Assembly: GCA_014529385.2 (NCBI GenBank)
Contig: CM043948.1
Span: 20,636,951-20,700,950 of the forward strand
From: Adiantum capillus-veneris
Taxonomy: Eukaryota > Streptophyta > Polypodiopsida > Polypodiales > Pteridaceae
DNA: 64,000 nucleotides
Reading direction: 5' to 3'
Below the pieces are notes generated by a model. The model was not told the origin of the DNA and did not search any database. It saw only the letters and a program-made list of their open reading frames with translations. Numbering within the stretch: position 1 is the first letter of the stretch; every line of letters starts with the position of its first letter. Position numbers and translations under genes: made by a program. Below, piece after piece: positions 41,385-52,190 of this stretch.

Positions 41385-43208
41385 CATCAATGGTGGACAA
41401 GCCTATGTGCTCAAGATGAAGCTCCAAATACACGGACAACTCTGAGGATTGCTATTATGAAGCAATTCCTTGCGAGTGATACCAAAGATAAAGTCCTCAC
41501 GGAATGGTGAAGCTTGAAGGTGGTCCTCATGAGTCTATTCAAAAGTATGTGGATAAGTTTTGGGAGCTACATCTCAAAGCCATTGTCTACAAGAAGATAG
41601 ACTTTTCAAATCAAAAGCAACAATTTTGCACCACTCTCTTATGCTTGGAGAGAAGTAAGAGAGCATGATGCTTTCATACTGTTTGATCTTGGCTCTACCC
41701 AAAACTTTATTTTAGTTGAGCTAGCTACTAAGCTAACAATTCATCACTTTGAGATGGGGAATAAAAAAAATATTGATTTATCTTTTGACTCAAGCATGAA
41801 GATGTTATCCTAGGGGCACCATGGCTTGATCGCATGGCTATCACTATGAAGTTTCCAAAAAAAAGGTTCTCTTTCCTTATAGAGGCAAGGATGTTACACT
41901 TGATATAAATAGTGCAGGCAACACCATACCACTTGTATAGACTCTAACTTTAAACAAAGTAATGAAAATCTCTCTTTCTTGCTACATGGTTTTTGCCAAG
42001 GAGTCTAAGAAAGATGCATGTGATTCTAATGAAGTCAAAATGAAACTAAAGAGGAGTTACCAATCTCTAGTTTCCTAAATGTGTTTCAAGATGTGTTTAC
42101 GATTGACATTCCTAGGGAGCTACCTGCCCAAAATGGGACAAAATCATTCCATTGAACTTCTACTTGGTAGTTCATCTCCTAATAAGACTCCTTATTGAGT
42201 ATCACTAGCTCAGCAAGAGGAGATCGTGATGCAAATGAACGAGCTTGTGGAAAAAGGGATGGTCAAGCCTAGTGCAGCCCCATTTTGTTCACAACTTCTA
42301 CTAGACCAATAACACAATGGTACTTATCAATGTGTGTGGACTATTGAGCACTTAATCTGTAGATAATCATAGATAATAGATTTTTTGTTTCTAGGATAGA
42401 AGATCTATTTGGTAAGTTACAAGGGTCTACATATAAATTCTTGGTACTTCCTTTTGTACTTACCAATTTGTCAACTACCTTTAATAAAATGATGGAGAGG
42501 CTCTTTAAACCTCTTAAAATCTTCACAAGAGTGTTCTTCGAAAACATTATCACCTACTCAAAGTCTTTTGAGGAACATTAGGAAAAGTTTGGACTAAAAA
42601 ATGGGCCTTGTAAGAATTGTTGATGTGGCATAGCTTTCAAAAAGTGGGGATCGGTAAATTTTTTTGCAAATAAGATCGAAACTTGTCTGAGGTTGGATAT
42701 TTAGAATCTACTCTTCAAATGCTATCTATTGATATATAGCATGCATGTATCGGACATTGACTTCATGTAGATCTAGAAAAAGGTGATTTTAGATTACCGT
42801 AACGGTAACAAAGCCTGGCTGATTGGAAAAAAATGGCATAACTTTCATAGAAGTCATCCAAACTTTTCGGACCTTGGCTATTTAGAATCCATTTTTCAAG
42901 AACTTTCCGATGATAGGTCATATCATGGGGTTCTAAGCAATATTTAGAGGAGTCTATTGCTTTCTTTTGTACAACTTTGATGATGTGGCACTCTTAAAAG
43001 GCCCAAAAATGAGTTCAAAATTTACCTAATGCATAAGCAACATCTTCATATATTATTCCAAGTTTTGAGAGACAATAAGATTTATATTAGTCAAAAGAAA
43101 AGTGAGTTTTTCTTACGGAGATTCAATATCTAGGTCATATGATCTCCCAAGTAGGGATCTGAATGGACCTTGAAATTTTGGAGGTAATAAAAGGTTGGCC
43201 TATACCAG
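41385..43208 (+). pseudogene. Gypsy gag-protease-RT remnant, copy 1
   Basis: Order: gag core (IMKQFLASDTKDKVLTEW, then YVDKFWELHLKA-like pieces), then protease (REVREHDAFILFDLGST, LATKLTIHHFEMGN), the RT linker, and RT pieces (LVEKGMVKPSAAPFCS, FFENII at the catalytic site, QKKSEFFL). Gag is fused directly to protease: about 165 residues including the zinc knuckle are missing compared with the intact protein at 24446-27550, a deletion shared with copy 2. Stops and frameshifts are frequent, and a MITE-like insertion splits the RT. Confidence 0.85.
42576..43031. mobile_element. MITE-like insertion, 456 bp
   Basis: Absent from the paralogous site in copy 2 (about 52298-52305, GAGGAACATAAGC). 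The ends form imperfect terminal inverted repeats of about 34 bp: CATTAGG, AAA, TTTG, ACT and GGGCCTT are shared in order. No open frame. The target-site duplication is at most 3 bp (CAT). It is probably a non-autonomous DNA transposon; the superfamily is unclear. Confidence 0.7.
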
Positions 43209-43656
43209 TGTTCCTTGTGACCTTGGTGATGGTATGAAGATGGAAAGCTTCATGCATCACGAACATAACATAAACTTTGCAAAAAGCATTAACTATTCCA
43301 AGCCTCAGTCCCAAGGCCTCAAACACCTTCGAAGGTGGAGAGAGCTAGCGTAGGGAATGAGGGTAGGAAAGAGGAAGAAGAATCATTTATAGGAGAAAGA
43401 AATAGTTCCTCACTTATCATCACTCTTCTTGATTAGCATATCATAATAGCATAGTAATGAAGATGAAGAAGATGACAAGATTAAACATTGAAGCATGGCT
43501 CTTGGTTGGATTTACATTCCATAGCCAAGAGTGTTGGTGTAGGCTCTCAACTTCTCAACAAGCTTGGAGAAGGAGATGGATCTCTTGCACTTTGCACCCC
43601 ACATGTTGAGAGAATGTGTGTGTGTGGGAGAGTATACCCCCTCTCATGCTTGGTCC

Positions 43657-43699
<43 letters not shown>

Positions 43700-44138
43700 G
43701 TATTATTTAATTATATCATTTGAACACGTGTCCTATTTTTTCTCTTTGAGAGAAAGAATTTAATTATTTATTTTTATGCATCTAAATTCTCATTGGGACC
43801 CCTTTAAAGCCTATCCAATAGGATTCAAGCACATCATGAGGGACACATGTGGAGGATTTTGACATGTGTCTTTTATGCTTCTTAAGTCATTTGGTTTGAA
43901 TTGAACACTTCAAGCACTTGGTCATTTAAGCATGAAAACAATTTATGCCTCTTGAGAGTTTATCTTTGAATTGAACACTTTAAGAACCTTAGTCATTTAA
44001 TCATAAAAATCACCTCAAGCTTTGGGCAAGGTTCCCACAAACACTTTAAGCACTTTAGCAAGCCGACAAGCACCTCATGCTTGGGTAGGATTCTCACCTC
44101 AAGGTCAATCCTAGCTTGCCTAAGATCAAAGGATTTTT
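43209..44138 (-). mobile_element. Truncated gypsy LTR, copy 2 (left part)
   Basis: Second copy of the LTR segment, starting TGTTCCTTGTGACC right after the end of copy 1. It includes a (CT)n array at about 43661-43696 that is longer than in copy 1. It is interrupted by a LINE at 44139 and resumes at 46097-46167. Confidence 0.9.
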
Positions 44139-46096
44139 TTTTTTCCAAGAAAAAGATCCTTCTATTAGTTAATGAAAACTGCCCATAGGGCTACATCCAC
44201 CTCTGCAAGAGAGGGCTACAACAAGCATGATGGGGAGACTCTCCCAATGAAAAAACAGCATATATACAATGGGGCTAAATCAAGAAATGGGAGGAGGGAA
44301 GAGCCACACAGGTGGACAGTAGTGCCATCTGAGCACCCCCTGGACCATGGTGTAGAAAGGCCCAGGACGCCAGAGTCGAATGAAAGCCTCGCGGCGCTCC
44401 CGCATGCGGTCGGAGCTGCCCTGTAGTCCCTCAAGCTGTCCTCTGAGAGTATGGATCAGCTCTATCCAAAAGTCACGAACAGTCTTTGCTGGTGGCATAG
44501 GGCGAGCCTCAAAGATGTGGAAACAACGGGCCCGCCAGATGAACCAAAGAGTTAGGCCGTTGATGAGCTCCCAACACTCCTCTCTCTCACTGCACCACTC
44601 CTGTGGAGTAAGGTCTGTAGCAGGCTGGAGTGCAGGTCGCCCCCTCTGTATCACTATCATCCTGCTGGTGGAAGACAGCTGAAACTGTAGTGCCGGGCCC
44701 GTGAGGGTGGACCAAGCCGCTGCCCCCCAAGTGTACTGTCGAGCCGCGGAGAGGGCAGGCATCAGCCGAAGAACTCATAGCCACACCTGCTGGGCAGAAG
44801 GACAGTCCCAAAGACAGTGTCGCTGACTCTCCACCAACTGGTCGCAGGCTGTACATGCGGCCGAGAGACCACTATGCACAAGCCAGCTCCCTACTGCTGT
44901 GGCTCTGTGTGCAACCAACCACTGGAACAAAGTGACGCGCCTCGGCTGTCTGGAGTCCCACAGCCTCTGCCAAAAAGCTGCCAAGAACTCAACTGTGAGA
45001 CCCTCCTCCTGCCAATGACGTGCTGCAGTGGGGCGGGCCTCTCTCTGCGCTGCAAGTATATGACGTCCAAGCCGAACAGTGTACTGAAAGAAAGGGACTC
45101 TTGGGCGGTCTGCAGAAGAGAAGGGGTCCCTCCATAGCCACTCACCAGGATCCCACTGTACTCATGCCAGTGGACAACACTCCCAAGCCCATAGCCTCCA
45201 GTGTCCTGCCTCGAGAGCTGCTGGGTCAGGGTCTATGACGCAAGTCCTCCCACAGATGCCCACAACTCGGATCCTCTGGAAACAACACTCTGCTACCTGC
45301 GGGGCCTCTACTGTAACTCGCTGTAATCGTCCCCCACCCTGAAGCTCAAAGAACAAGGCTGGGACAGTCTCTGAACAAGCCCTGACTGAGATGAGAACCT
45401 CCATTCGTGTGAAGGCTCCCATCCATCGGGGTGCTACAGGCTCGAGAGGCGTGAGCCACTCAGATGGAACTGAGTGTGAGATGTCCTGATACATGCTCTG
45501 AACCCCTCTCATGCCTTGTAGCTGGACACCCTGCACCTCCTCTGACAAACCTGTGAACTCTAGCCAGTCACCTAGAGAGCGCGCTGGACCTGCTGCCATG
45601 GGACCCCATGAAACATGAGGCCTACTCCCAACCAGGTGGCCTCTCTGAGTGCTAACCATGGGGTTCCAGACGAGGGGCTGTCGTAGGCGCTCCTCCGTGC
45701 ATGTCGGTTGTCTCTGCTCTAGGCCACGTCGTAAGAGCTCCCAAGAGCGAAGCAAACTCACAGCGAATCGGTCCTCCAGTCTCCTGCTCAAACCAACTCG
45801 GCGCAACTCTGTAAAGATCCATCTGGTCGAAGGTTGCCAAGGGCCTCCTGACTGAGGCACCCTGGCACGAAGCCTCTGCAGTAAGAACTCTTTCCAGGCC
45901 TCCTCGCCTGGAAGAAGTCCTCTGACGACGAACTTCCCAAGAAGGGCTCTGCTCTGCTGTGCTAGATCAATGATCCCAAGCCCTCCCTGAGAACAAGAAA
46001 GTGTGATGACCGACCAAGCCACCTTGGCTCGGGCAACCTGAGTGTCGCGACCTGACCAAAGGAAGTTCCTGATCAGCCTCTCTACCTGGCTGATAC
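44139..46096 (-). mobile_element. 5'-truncated LINE with 17-bp target-site duplication
   Basis: GC-rich minus-strand insertion into the LTR of copy 2. AAGATCAAAGGATTTTT occurs at 44122-44138 and at 46097-46113, and a T run after the left copy is the short poly(A) of the element. Copy 1 shows the empty site (about 40191-40210). The 5' end lies inside ORF2, so most of the element (ORF1, endonuclease, most of RT) is missing, as is usual for target-primed reverse transcription. Confidence 0.95.
44280..46094 (-). pseudogene. LINE ORF2 C-terminal part (after the RT core, with zf-RVT)
   Basis: Starts VERLIRNFLWSGRD, then VAWSVITLSCSQGGLGIIDL, typical of the region after the RT catalytic core in plant LINE ORF2 (CxxxxGGLGI). 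A long open piece runs from 46022 to 45162. Near 44985-44775, TLFQWLVAHRATAVGSWLVH and a C..C...H...C pattern (CTACDQLVESQRHCLWDCP) match the zf-RVT zinc-binding domain. A last piece runs 44762-44280. Two or more frameshifts separate the pieces. The protein is not functional, since the catalytic domains are absent. Confidence 0.85.
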
Positions 46097-46167
46097 AAGA
46101 TCAAAGGATTTTTGAACACTAACTCTTGGAGGTATTTAATGAAGCTAACCCTAAGGTCTTTTAAGCT
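46097..46167 (-). mobile_element. Gypsy LTR, copy 2 (right part)
   Basis: Continues the LTR after the LINE, beginning with the second copy of the 17-bp duplication, up to the junction with copia gag (GCTCCATTAG/ATGCAAACAG) that is also seen at 40267. Confidence 0.9.
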
Positions 46168-46399
46168 CCATTAGATGCAAACAGCTCTAGTAGTAGCAAC
46201 CCTGCCACCAAAACCTGCAACATCCTCAACACCATCTGTATCCACAGAATTAGGACATACATCAATGTTGTGCACAAAAGCCCAAACATCCCGACACAAG
46301 AACATGTTGCATCATGTAAGCCCACATTGGGTATTTATCTCCATCCAATTTATCCTTAGCATCAAACATCTTGATTACATCTGTGTTGTTGTCAGCCAT
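46168..46399 (-). pseudogene. Copia gag N-terminal fragment, copy 2
   Basis: Minus-strand start codon at 46399 (MADNNTDVIKMFDAKDK), paralogous to 40268-40480. It includes a few bases (around CCTCAACACCATC) lost from copy 1. Broken by stops. Confidence 0.8.
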
Positions 46400-46444
46400 G
46401 ACGATGAGGGCGAGCTTTTTGAAATGGGGCCTCTAAACCTAAAC

Positions 46445-48464
46445 CAATGGGCCTACCCTCACAAAATGTTCGTAAAGAGGTACGCACACTACTTGGGGAA
46501 CCACCTTCTTTTGGGAGTGGAGAAGGAAACCAATCAAAATAACACTTGCACTCACCCACTCAAGCAACACACTTTGAAAACCCCCTTACTCTATATACAC
46601 TTTGGACACTTGAACACCATCAACGATTATGCAACCCAATGCCGTGCATCAAAATGAAATATGCAATTTGTGGAATAGCATTCACCTTCTCCCCATAAGA
46701 ATACCCATAATACATCCAAACTCTTTCTCTCTCAAGCACTCATCAAAAAAATCATGCGCACAAGACTTGCCTCTCAAACACACAAGAGAATCACTTACAT
46801 CAAACTAACACACTTTGCATAGAGAGCTCATCTCCATCTATGCAATGCCGTGACACAAATAAAATCACCATGAGAGGTAGCCACATGCATATGTAATGAA
46901 GCAAAAGAGAGTTGGAGTGAGAAATTTCTTTAGACCAATTGAATAAGTGTGGAGAAACAAACCAATGGTAAATTGAGAATAGAACACTTACTTGATTTCT
47001 CGCACACCTTTTAAGGGGAGGACAGACGCTGGCTAACCATCACGAATTGCGACACTTGAAAGTTTTGAAGATGATTTCATGATCATTAACATAACCATGA
47101 GAGAGATCATGATGTATTTACAAGTTATTGAGGTGCTACAAATGATTTATTGGGTTGATGGAGTAAGAGATTGTAGAATGGAAAGAGTGGAGAATAGAGT
47201 TGCACTTCCTCCAAAGAGGAGGGTTAGGAGGGAGGATGTGAAAGAGGGAGAGTTGGGGTTTTCTCTACTATTGATCAAGAAACAACATGAAGTTGAAAAT
47301 ATAGGTGTGTCCTTGAGTCTCTCCAAGGGGGGCTATTTATAGTTGTGTAGGAGTGGGATTATGCTACACTTAATTAGAGTAAGTGATTAGACCTAATTAA
47401 GTGTCCTTTGACCACTCATTGAATATTGGACATAAAAGGGACTATTTATTCACCAAAAATATCATTTTAGACCGTGAAGGCTCCATAGGGGTGCATAATG
47501 TAGGTGGGCCCCACCATGAGGCCCTACGGGTGGCTCCTGCGGGGTATCTCAACTTGTCTGTCTTGGCATTTAGAAAGAATCTTTAGGTTGGTCCCATCAC
47601 ATGAAAGTGACCTTGAACACTCATTGCTCTTCTAGAAGATGAGTAGGGAAAAAATAAGATCTCACCCTCTTGATTTACTTGATTTACAGTTCCCTTTTGC
47701 TGCAAATCTGACAGATTTACACTATTTTGACCATAACTTTTTACCTGTAGCTCGGAATGACATGCTTCAAAAGGCAAAATTGACCTTCTCAACATGTTTG
47801 ATACGAATTTGGACTATTCTTCACGCCCATGCACCAAGGAATTCGGTTTGGAAGGTCCACACTAGGCTAGGGAACCTTTTGCTTCCAAGTCTTCTTGTAT
47901 GGGCCCTTTGCTTGTATGCATCCAAGGGGAATCATGCTTTTTCAAAAGGCTATGATGCTTAAACAAATAGAGGAGGGCCCAATATTATTTGCTTGTGAAA
48001 AGAATATACAATTGGAGTCTTTTTGAAAGGAGAGAAACTATATGTATATTCTTAAGAGATATTGGGCCACCTATGTAAGGGGCATAGAAGACTTGTAGAG
48101 AGGGACCATAATCTTTGGTAAAGACAAGTGGAGAGTTGATTTCCATGGGAATTTATCTATATGGGGTGGAAGATGGATATATTATTTTTCTACTACTAAT
48201 TCACAAGAGGTAAGAAAGTTTGGGGGTATATAGTTGGTTATTGTATGCTTATTCTAGTTACAAAGCAAAAAGAAAAGGTAATATAAATATATGACTAAGG
48301 TGACATATTTGGGAAGAGTATAATGTATGTGTCGCCACAAAGGTTAAACGAAGAGGGGGAATTTACTCTAGATAACTTAATAGCGTAGAAAAATATATAT
48401 ACATATGAGGAAGAGGATGTTGAGTAGGCTGACAAATGTTGCAAAAAGATGGTTACCATTTTAT
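46445..48464. repeat. 2020-bp direct repeat, unit 1
   Basis: Begins CAATGGGCCTACCC and ends GGTTACCATTTTAT. It has the same length as unit 2, and only scattered single-base differences were noticed. AT-rich and non-coding as far as can be seen. Confidence 0.95.
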
Positions 48465-48475
48465 AAAAGATGTTG

Positions 48476-50495
48476 CAATGGGCCTACCCTCACAAAATGT
48501 TCGTAAAGAGGTACGCACACTACTTGGGGAACCACCTTCTTTTGGGAGTGGAGAAGGAAACCAATCAAAATAACACTTGCACTCACCCACTCAAGCAACA
48601 CACTTTGAAAACCCCCTTACTCTATATACACTTTGGACACTTGAACACCATCAACGATTATGCAACCCAATGCCGTGCATCAAAATGAAATATGCAATTT
48701 GTGGAATAGCATTCACCTTCTCCCCATAAGAATACCCATAATACATCCAAACTCTTTCTCTCTCAAGCACTCATCAAAAAAATCATGCGCACAAGACTTG
48801 CCTCTCAAACACACAAGAGAATCACTTACATCAAACTAACACACTTTGCATAGAGAGCTCATCTCCATCTATGCAATGCCGTGACACAAATAAAATCACC
48901 ATGAGAGGTAGCCACATGCATATGTAATGAAGCAAAAGAGAGTTGGAGTGAGAAATTTCTTTAGACCAATTGAATAAGTGTGGAGAAACAAACCAATGGT
49001 AAATTGAAAATAGAACACTTACTTGATTTCTCGCACACCTTTTAAGGGGAGGACAGACGCTGGCTAACCATCACAAATTGCGACACTTGAAAGTTTTGAA
49101 GATGATTTCATGATCATTAACATAACCATGAGAGAGATCATGATGTATTTACAAGTTATTGAGGTGCTACAAATGATTTATTGGGTTGATGGAGTAAGAG
49201 ATTGTAGAATGGAAAGAGTGGAGAATAGAGTTGCACTTTCTCCAAAGAGGAGGGTTAGGAGGGAGGATGTGAAAGAGGGAGAGTTGGGGTTTTCTCTACT
49301 ATTGATCAAGAAACAACATGAAGTTAAAAATATAGGTGTGTCCTTGAGTCTCTCCAAGGGGGGCTATTTATAGTTGTGTAGGAGTGGGATTATGCTACAC
49401 TTAATTAGAGTAAGTGATTAGACCTAATTAAGTGTCCTTTGACCACTCATTGAATATTGGACATAAAAGGGACTATTTATTCACCAAAAATATCATTTTA
49501 GACTGTGAAGGCTCCATAGGGGTGCATAATGTAGGTGGGCCCCACCATGAGGCTCTACGGGTGGCTCCTGCGGGGTATCTCAACTTGTCTGTCTTGGCAT
49601 TTAGAAAGCATCTTTAGGTTGGTCCCATCACATGCAAGTGACCTTGAACACTCATTGCTCTTCTAGAAGATGAGTAGGGGAAAAATAAGATCTCACCCTC
49701 TTGATTTACTTGATTTACAGTTCCCTTTTGCTGCGAATCTGACAGATTTACACTATTTTGACCATAACTTTTTACCTGTAGCTCGGAATGACATGCTTCA
49801 AAATGCAAAATTGACCTTCTCAACATGTTTGATATGAATTTGGACTATTCTTCACGCCCATGCACCAAGGAATTCGGTTTGGAAGGTCCACACTAGGCTA
49901 GGGAACCTTTTGCTTCCAAATCTTCTTGTATGGGCCCTTTGCTTGTATGCATCCAAGGGGAATCATGCTTTTTCAAAAGGCTATGATGCTTAAACAAATA
50001 GAGGAGGGCCCAATATTATTTTCTTGTGAAAAGAATATACAATTGGAGTCTTTTTGAAAGGAGAGAAACTATATGTATATTCTTAAGAGATATTGGGCCA
50101 CCTATGTAGGGGGCTTAGAAGACTTGTAGAGAGGGACCATAATCTTTGGTAAAGACAAGTGGAGAGTTGATTTCCATGGGAATTTATCTATATGGGGTGG
50201 AAGATGGATATATTATTTTTCTACTACTAATTCACAAGAGGTAAGAAAGTTTGGGGGTATATAGTTGGTTATTGTATGCTTATTCTATTTACAAAGCAAA
50301 AAGAAAAGGTAATATAAATATATGAATAAGGTGACATTTTTGGGAAGAGTATAATGTATGTGTCGCCACGAAGGTTAAACGAAGAGGGGGAATTTACTCT
50401 AGATAACTTAATAGCGTAGAAAAATATATACACATATGAGGAAGAGGACGTTGAGTAGGCTGACAAATGTTGCAAAAAGATGGTTACCATTTTAT
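48476..50495. repeat. 2020-bp direct repeat, unit 2
   Basis: Second unit, separated from unit 1 by the 11-bp spacer AAAAGATGTTG. Examples of differences are C/T in the GAGGCCCTACGG block and A/C in the AAGAATCTTT block. Confidence 0.95.
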
Positions 50496-50503
50496 GCCAC
50501 TCA

Positions 50504-50840
50504 ATGAGTGATGGCACTTGATGTGAAAACTGCTCCAAAAGAGGTAAAACAAAGCAGGACCAACACATGCTATATAGCACAACCCAAAGAAGACTGCAAA
50601 GGACCTATTCTATAGAAAATTGCAATGACAAAAATTTTACACAAAAAGATGAAATTCCATGCACAATACTGTTTGTAGTGGAAGCGGAGGCCTAAATGAG
50701 TCCGAATGGAAATTTTGAGCAGACCAAAAGCTCCACAAGAATTTTCAACCTATTGACGTTCATCAAAGCTCACGCAAATTGAAGAAAGTGAGCAAGCGAA
50801 TGTGGCGATGCTGACGGCTATGCCCGAGAGGACACAACGT
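50504..50840 (-). other. Copia leader, copy 2
   Basis: Paralogue of 40813-41146. It begins next to the 4.1-kb insertion. No open frame. Confidence 0.8.
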
Positions 50841-50852
50841 GCACTGATACCA
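50841..50852 (-). other. Copia primer-binding site, copy 2
   Basis: TGGTATCAGTGC on the minus strand, one mismatch to the initiator-Met site. Confidence 0.85.
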
Positions 50853-50854
50853 AT

Positions 50855-51079
50855 TGTTGGAATAGGGTTGCATGAAAGCACACACAACTTGGAGAAGATA
50901 AAGAAGCTCAAGGCACACAATAGAGAGTGTATTGCTTAGTGCACAAATGAAATATGAGCTAGCCTAGAGTGATGGGTGTATATACAAAGCACGGGGGAAA
51001 ACACTCCTAACGAGGGAAAAAATACCTTGGCGGTCCTAAGTGTGTTCACACACATCACTACCACATATGTATGGTAACA
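50855..51079 (-). repeat. Copia 5' LTR, copy 2 (225 bp)
   Basis: Paralogue of 41161-41384, with the same junction to gypsy gag on the right. Confidence 0.9.
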
Positions 51080-52132
51080 TATCAATGGTGGACAAGCCTA
51101 TGTGCTCAAGATGAAGCTCCAGATACATGGAAAACTCTGAGGATTGCTATTATGAAGCAATTCCTTGCAAGTGATACCAAAGATAAAGTCCTCATGGAAT
51201 GGTGAAGCTTGAGGTGGTCCTCATGAGTCTATTCAAAAGTATGTGGATAAGTTTTGGGAGCTACATCTCAAAGCCATTGTCTACAAGAAGATAGACTTTG
51301 CAAATGAAAAGCAACAATTTTACACCACTCTCTTATGCTTGGAGAGAAGTAAGAGAGCATGATGCTTTCATACTGTTTGATCTTGGCTCTACCCAAAACT
51401 TTATTTTAGTTGAGCTAACTACTAAGCTAACAATTCATCACTTTGAGATGGGGAATAAAAAAAATATTTCTTCATCTTTTGACTCAAGCATGAAGATGTT
51501 GTCCTAGGGGCACCATGGCTTGATCGCATGGCTGCCACTATGAAGTTTCCAAAAAAAAAAAGGTTCTCTTTTCCTATAGAGGCAAGGATGTTACACTTGA
51601 TATAAATAGTGCAGGCAAAACCATACCACTTGTATAGACTCTAACTTTAAACAAAGTAATGAAAATCTCTCTTTCTTGCTACATGGTTTTTGCCAAGGAG
51701 TCTAAGAAAGATGCATGTGATTCTAATGAAGTCAAAATGAAACTAAAGAGGAGTTAGAAATCTCTAGTTTCCTAAATGTGTTTCAAGATGTGTTTACGAT
51801 TGACATTCCTAGGGAGCTACCTCCCCAAAATGGGACAAGATCATTCCATTGAACTTCTACTTGGTAGTTCATCTCCTAATAAGCCTCCTTATTGAGTATC
51901 ACTAGCTCAACAAGAGGAGATTGTGATGCAAATGAACGAGCTTGTGGAAAAAGGGATGGTCAAGCCTAGTGCAGCTCCATTTTGTTCACGACTTCTACTA
52001 GACCAATAACACAATGGTACTTATCAATGCGTGTGGACTATTGAGCACTTAATCTGTAGATAATCATAGATAATAGATTCGTTGTTTCTAGGATAGAAGA
52101 TCTATTTGATAAGTTAGAAGGGTCTACATATA

Positions 52133-52190
52133 AATTCTTGGTACTTCCTTTTGGACTTACCAATTCTTGGTACTTCCTTTTGGACTTACC
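52133..52190. repeat. 29-bp tandem duplication in RT
   Basis: AATTCTTGGTACTTCC..CTTACC occurs twice in a row. Copy 1 (about 42433) has it once, so it arose after the segmental duplication. Confidence 0.9.

Larger units (their letters stand above)
39299..43208. repeat. Tandem segmental duplication, copy 1
   Basis: Begins TGTTCCTTGTGACC in the gypsy LTR and ends TATACCAG in the gypsy RT remnant. At 43208/43209 this end is joined to a second occurrence of the same start. Because of the 470-bp LTR duplication, the start may instead be 38829. Copy 1 alone holds a solo LTR (40486) and a MITE-like element (42576). Confidence 0.85.
46405..50503. mobile_element. 4.1-kb insertion made of two 2020-bp direct repeats
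   Basis: Splits the copia leader from gag in copy 2. Its ends are TGAGGGCG and GCCACTCA (weak inverted repeat, TG..CA form). Flanks GACGA (46400-46404) and AATGA (50503-50507) could be a mutated 5-bp target-site duplication. No coding capacity was recognised: frames are at most 160 codons and lack motifs. It may be a non-autonomous element with duplicated body, or duplicated filler DNA. Family unknown. Confidence 0.6.

Noticed and set aside
44172-45855. Plus-strand frames of 60-106 codons in the GC-rich region.
   Set aside because: They are antisense shadows of the LINE ORF2 fragment on the minus strand.
46175-46657. 160-codon plus-strand frame at the left edge of the 4.1-kb insertion.
   Set aside because: Its first half is the antisense of a copia gag fragment and the rest crosses an insertion junction.
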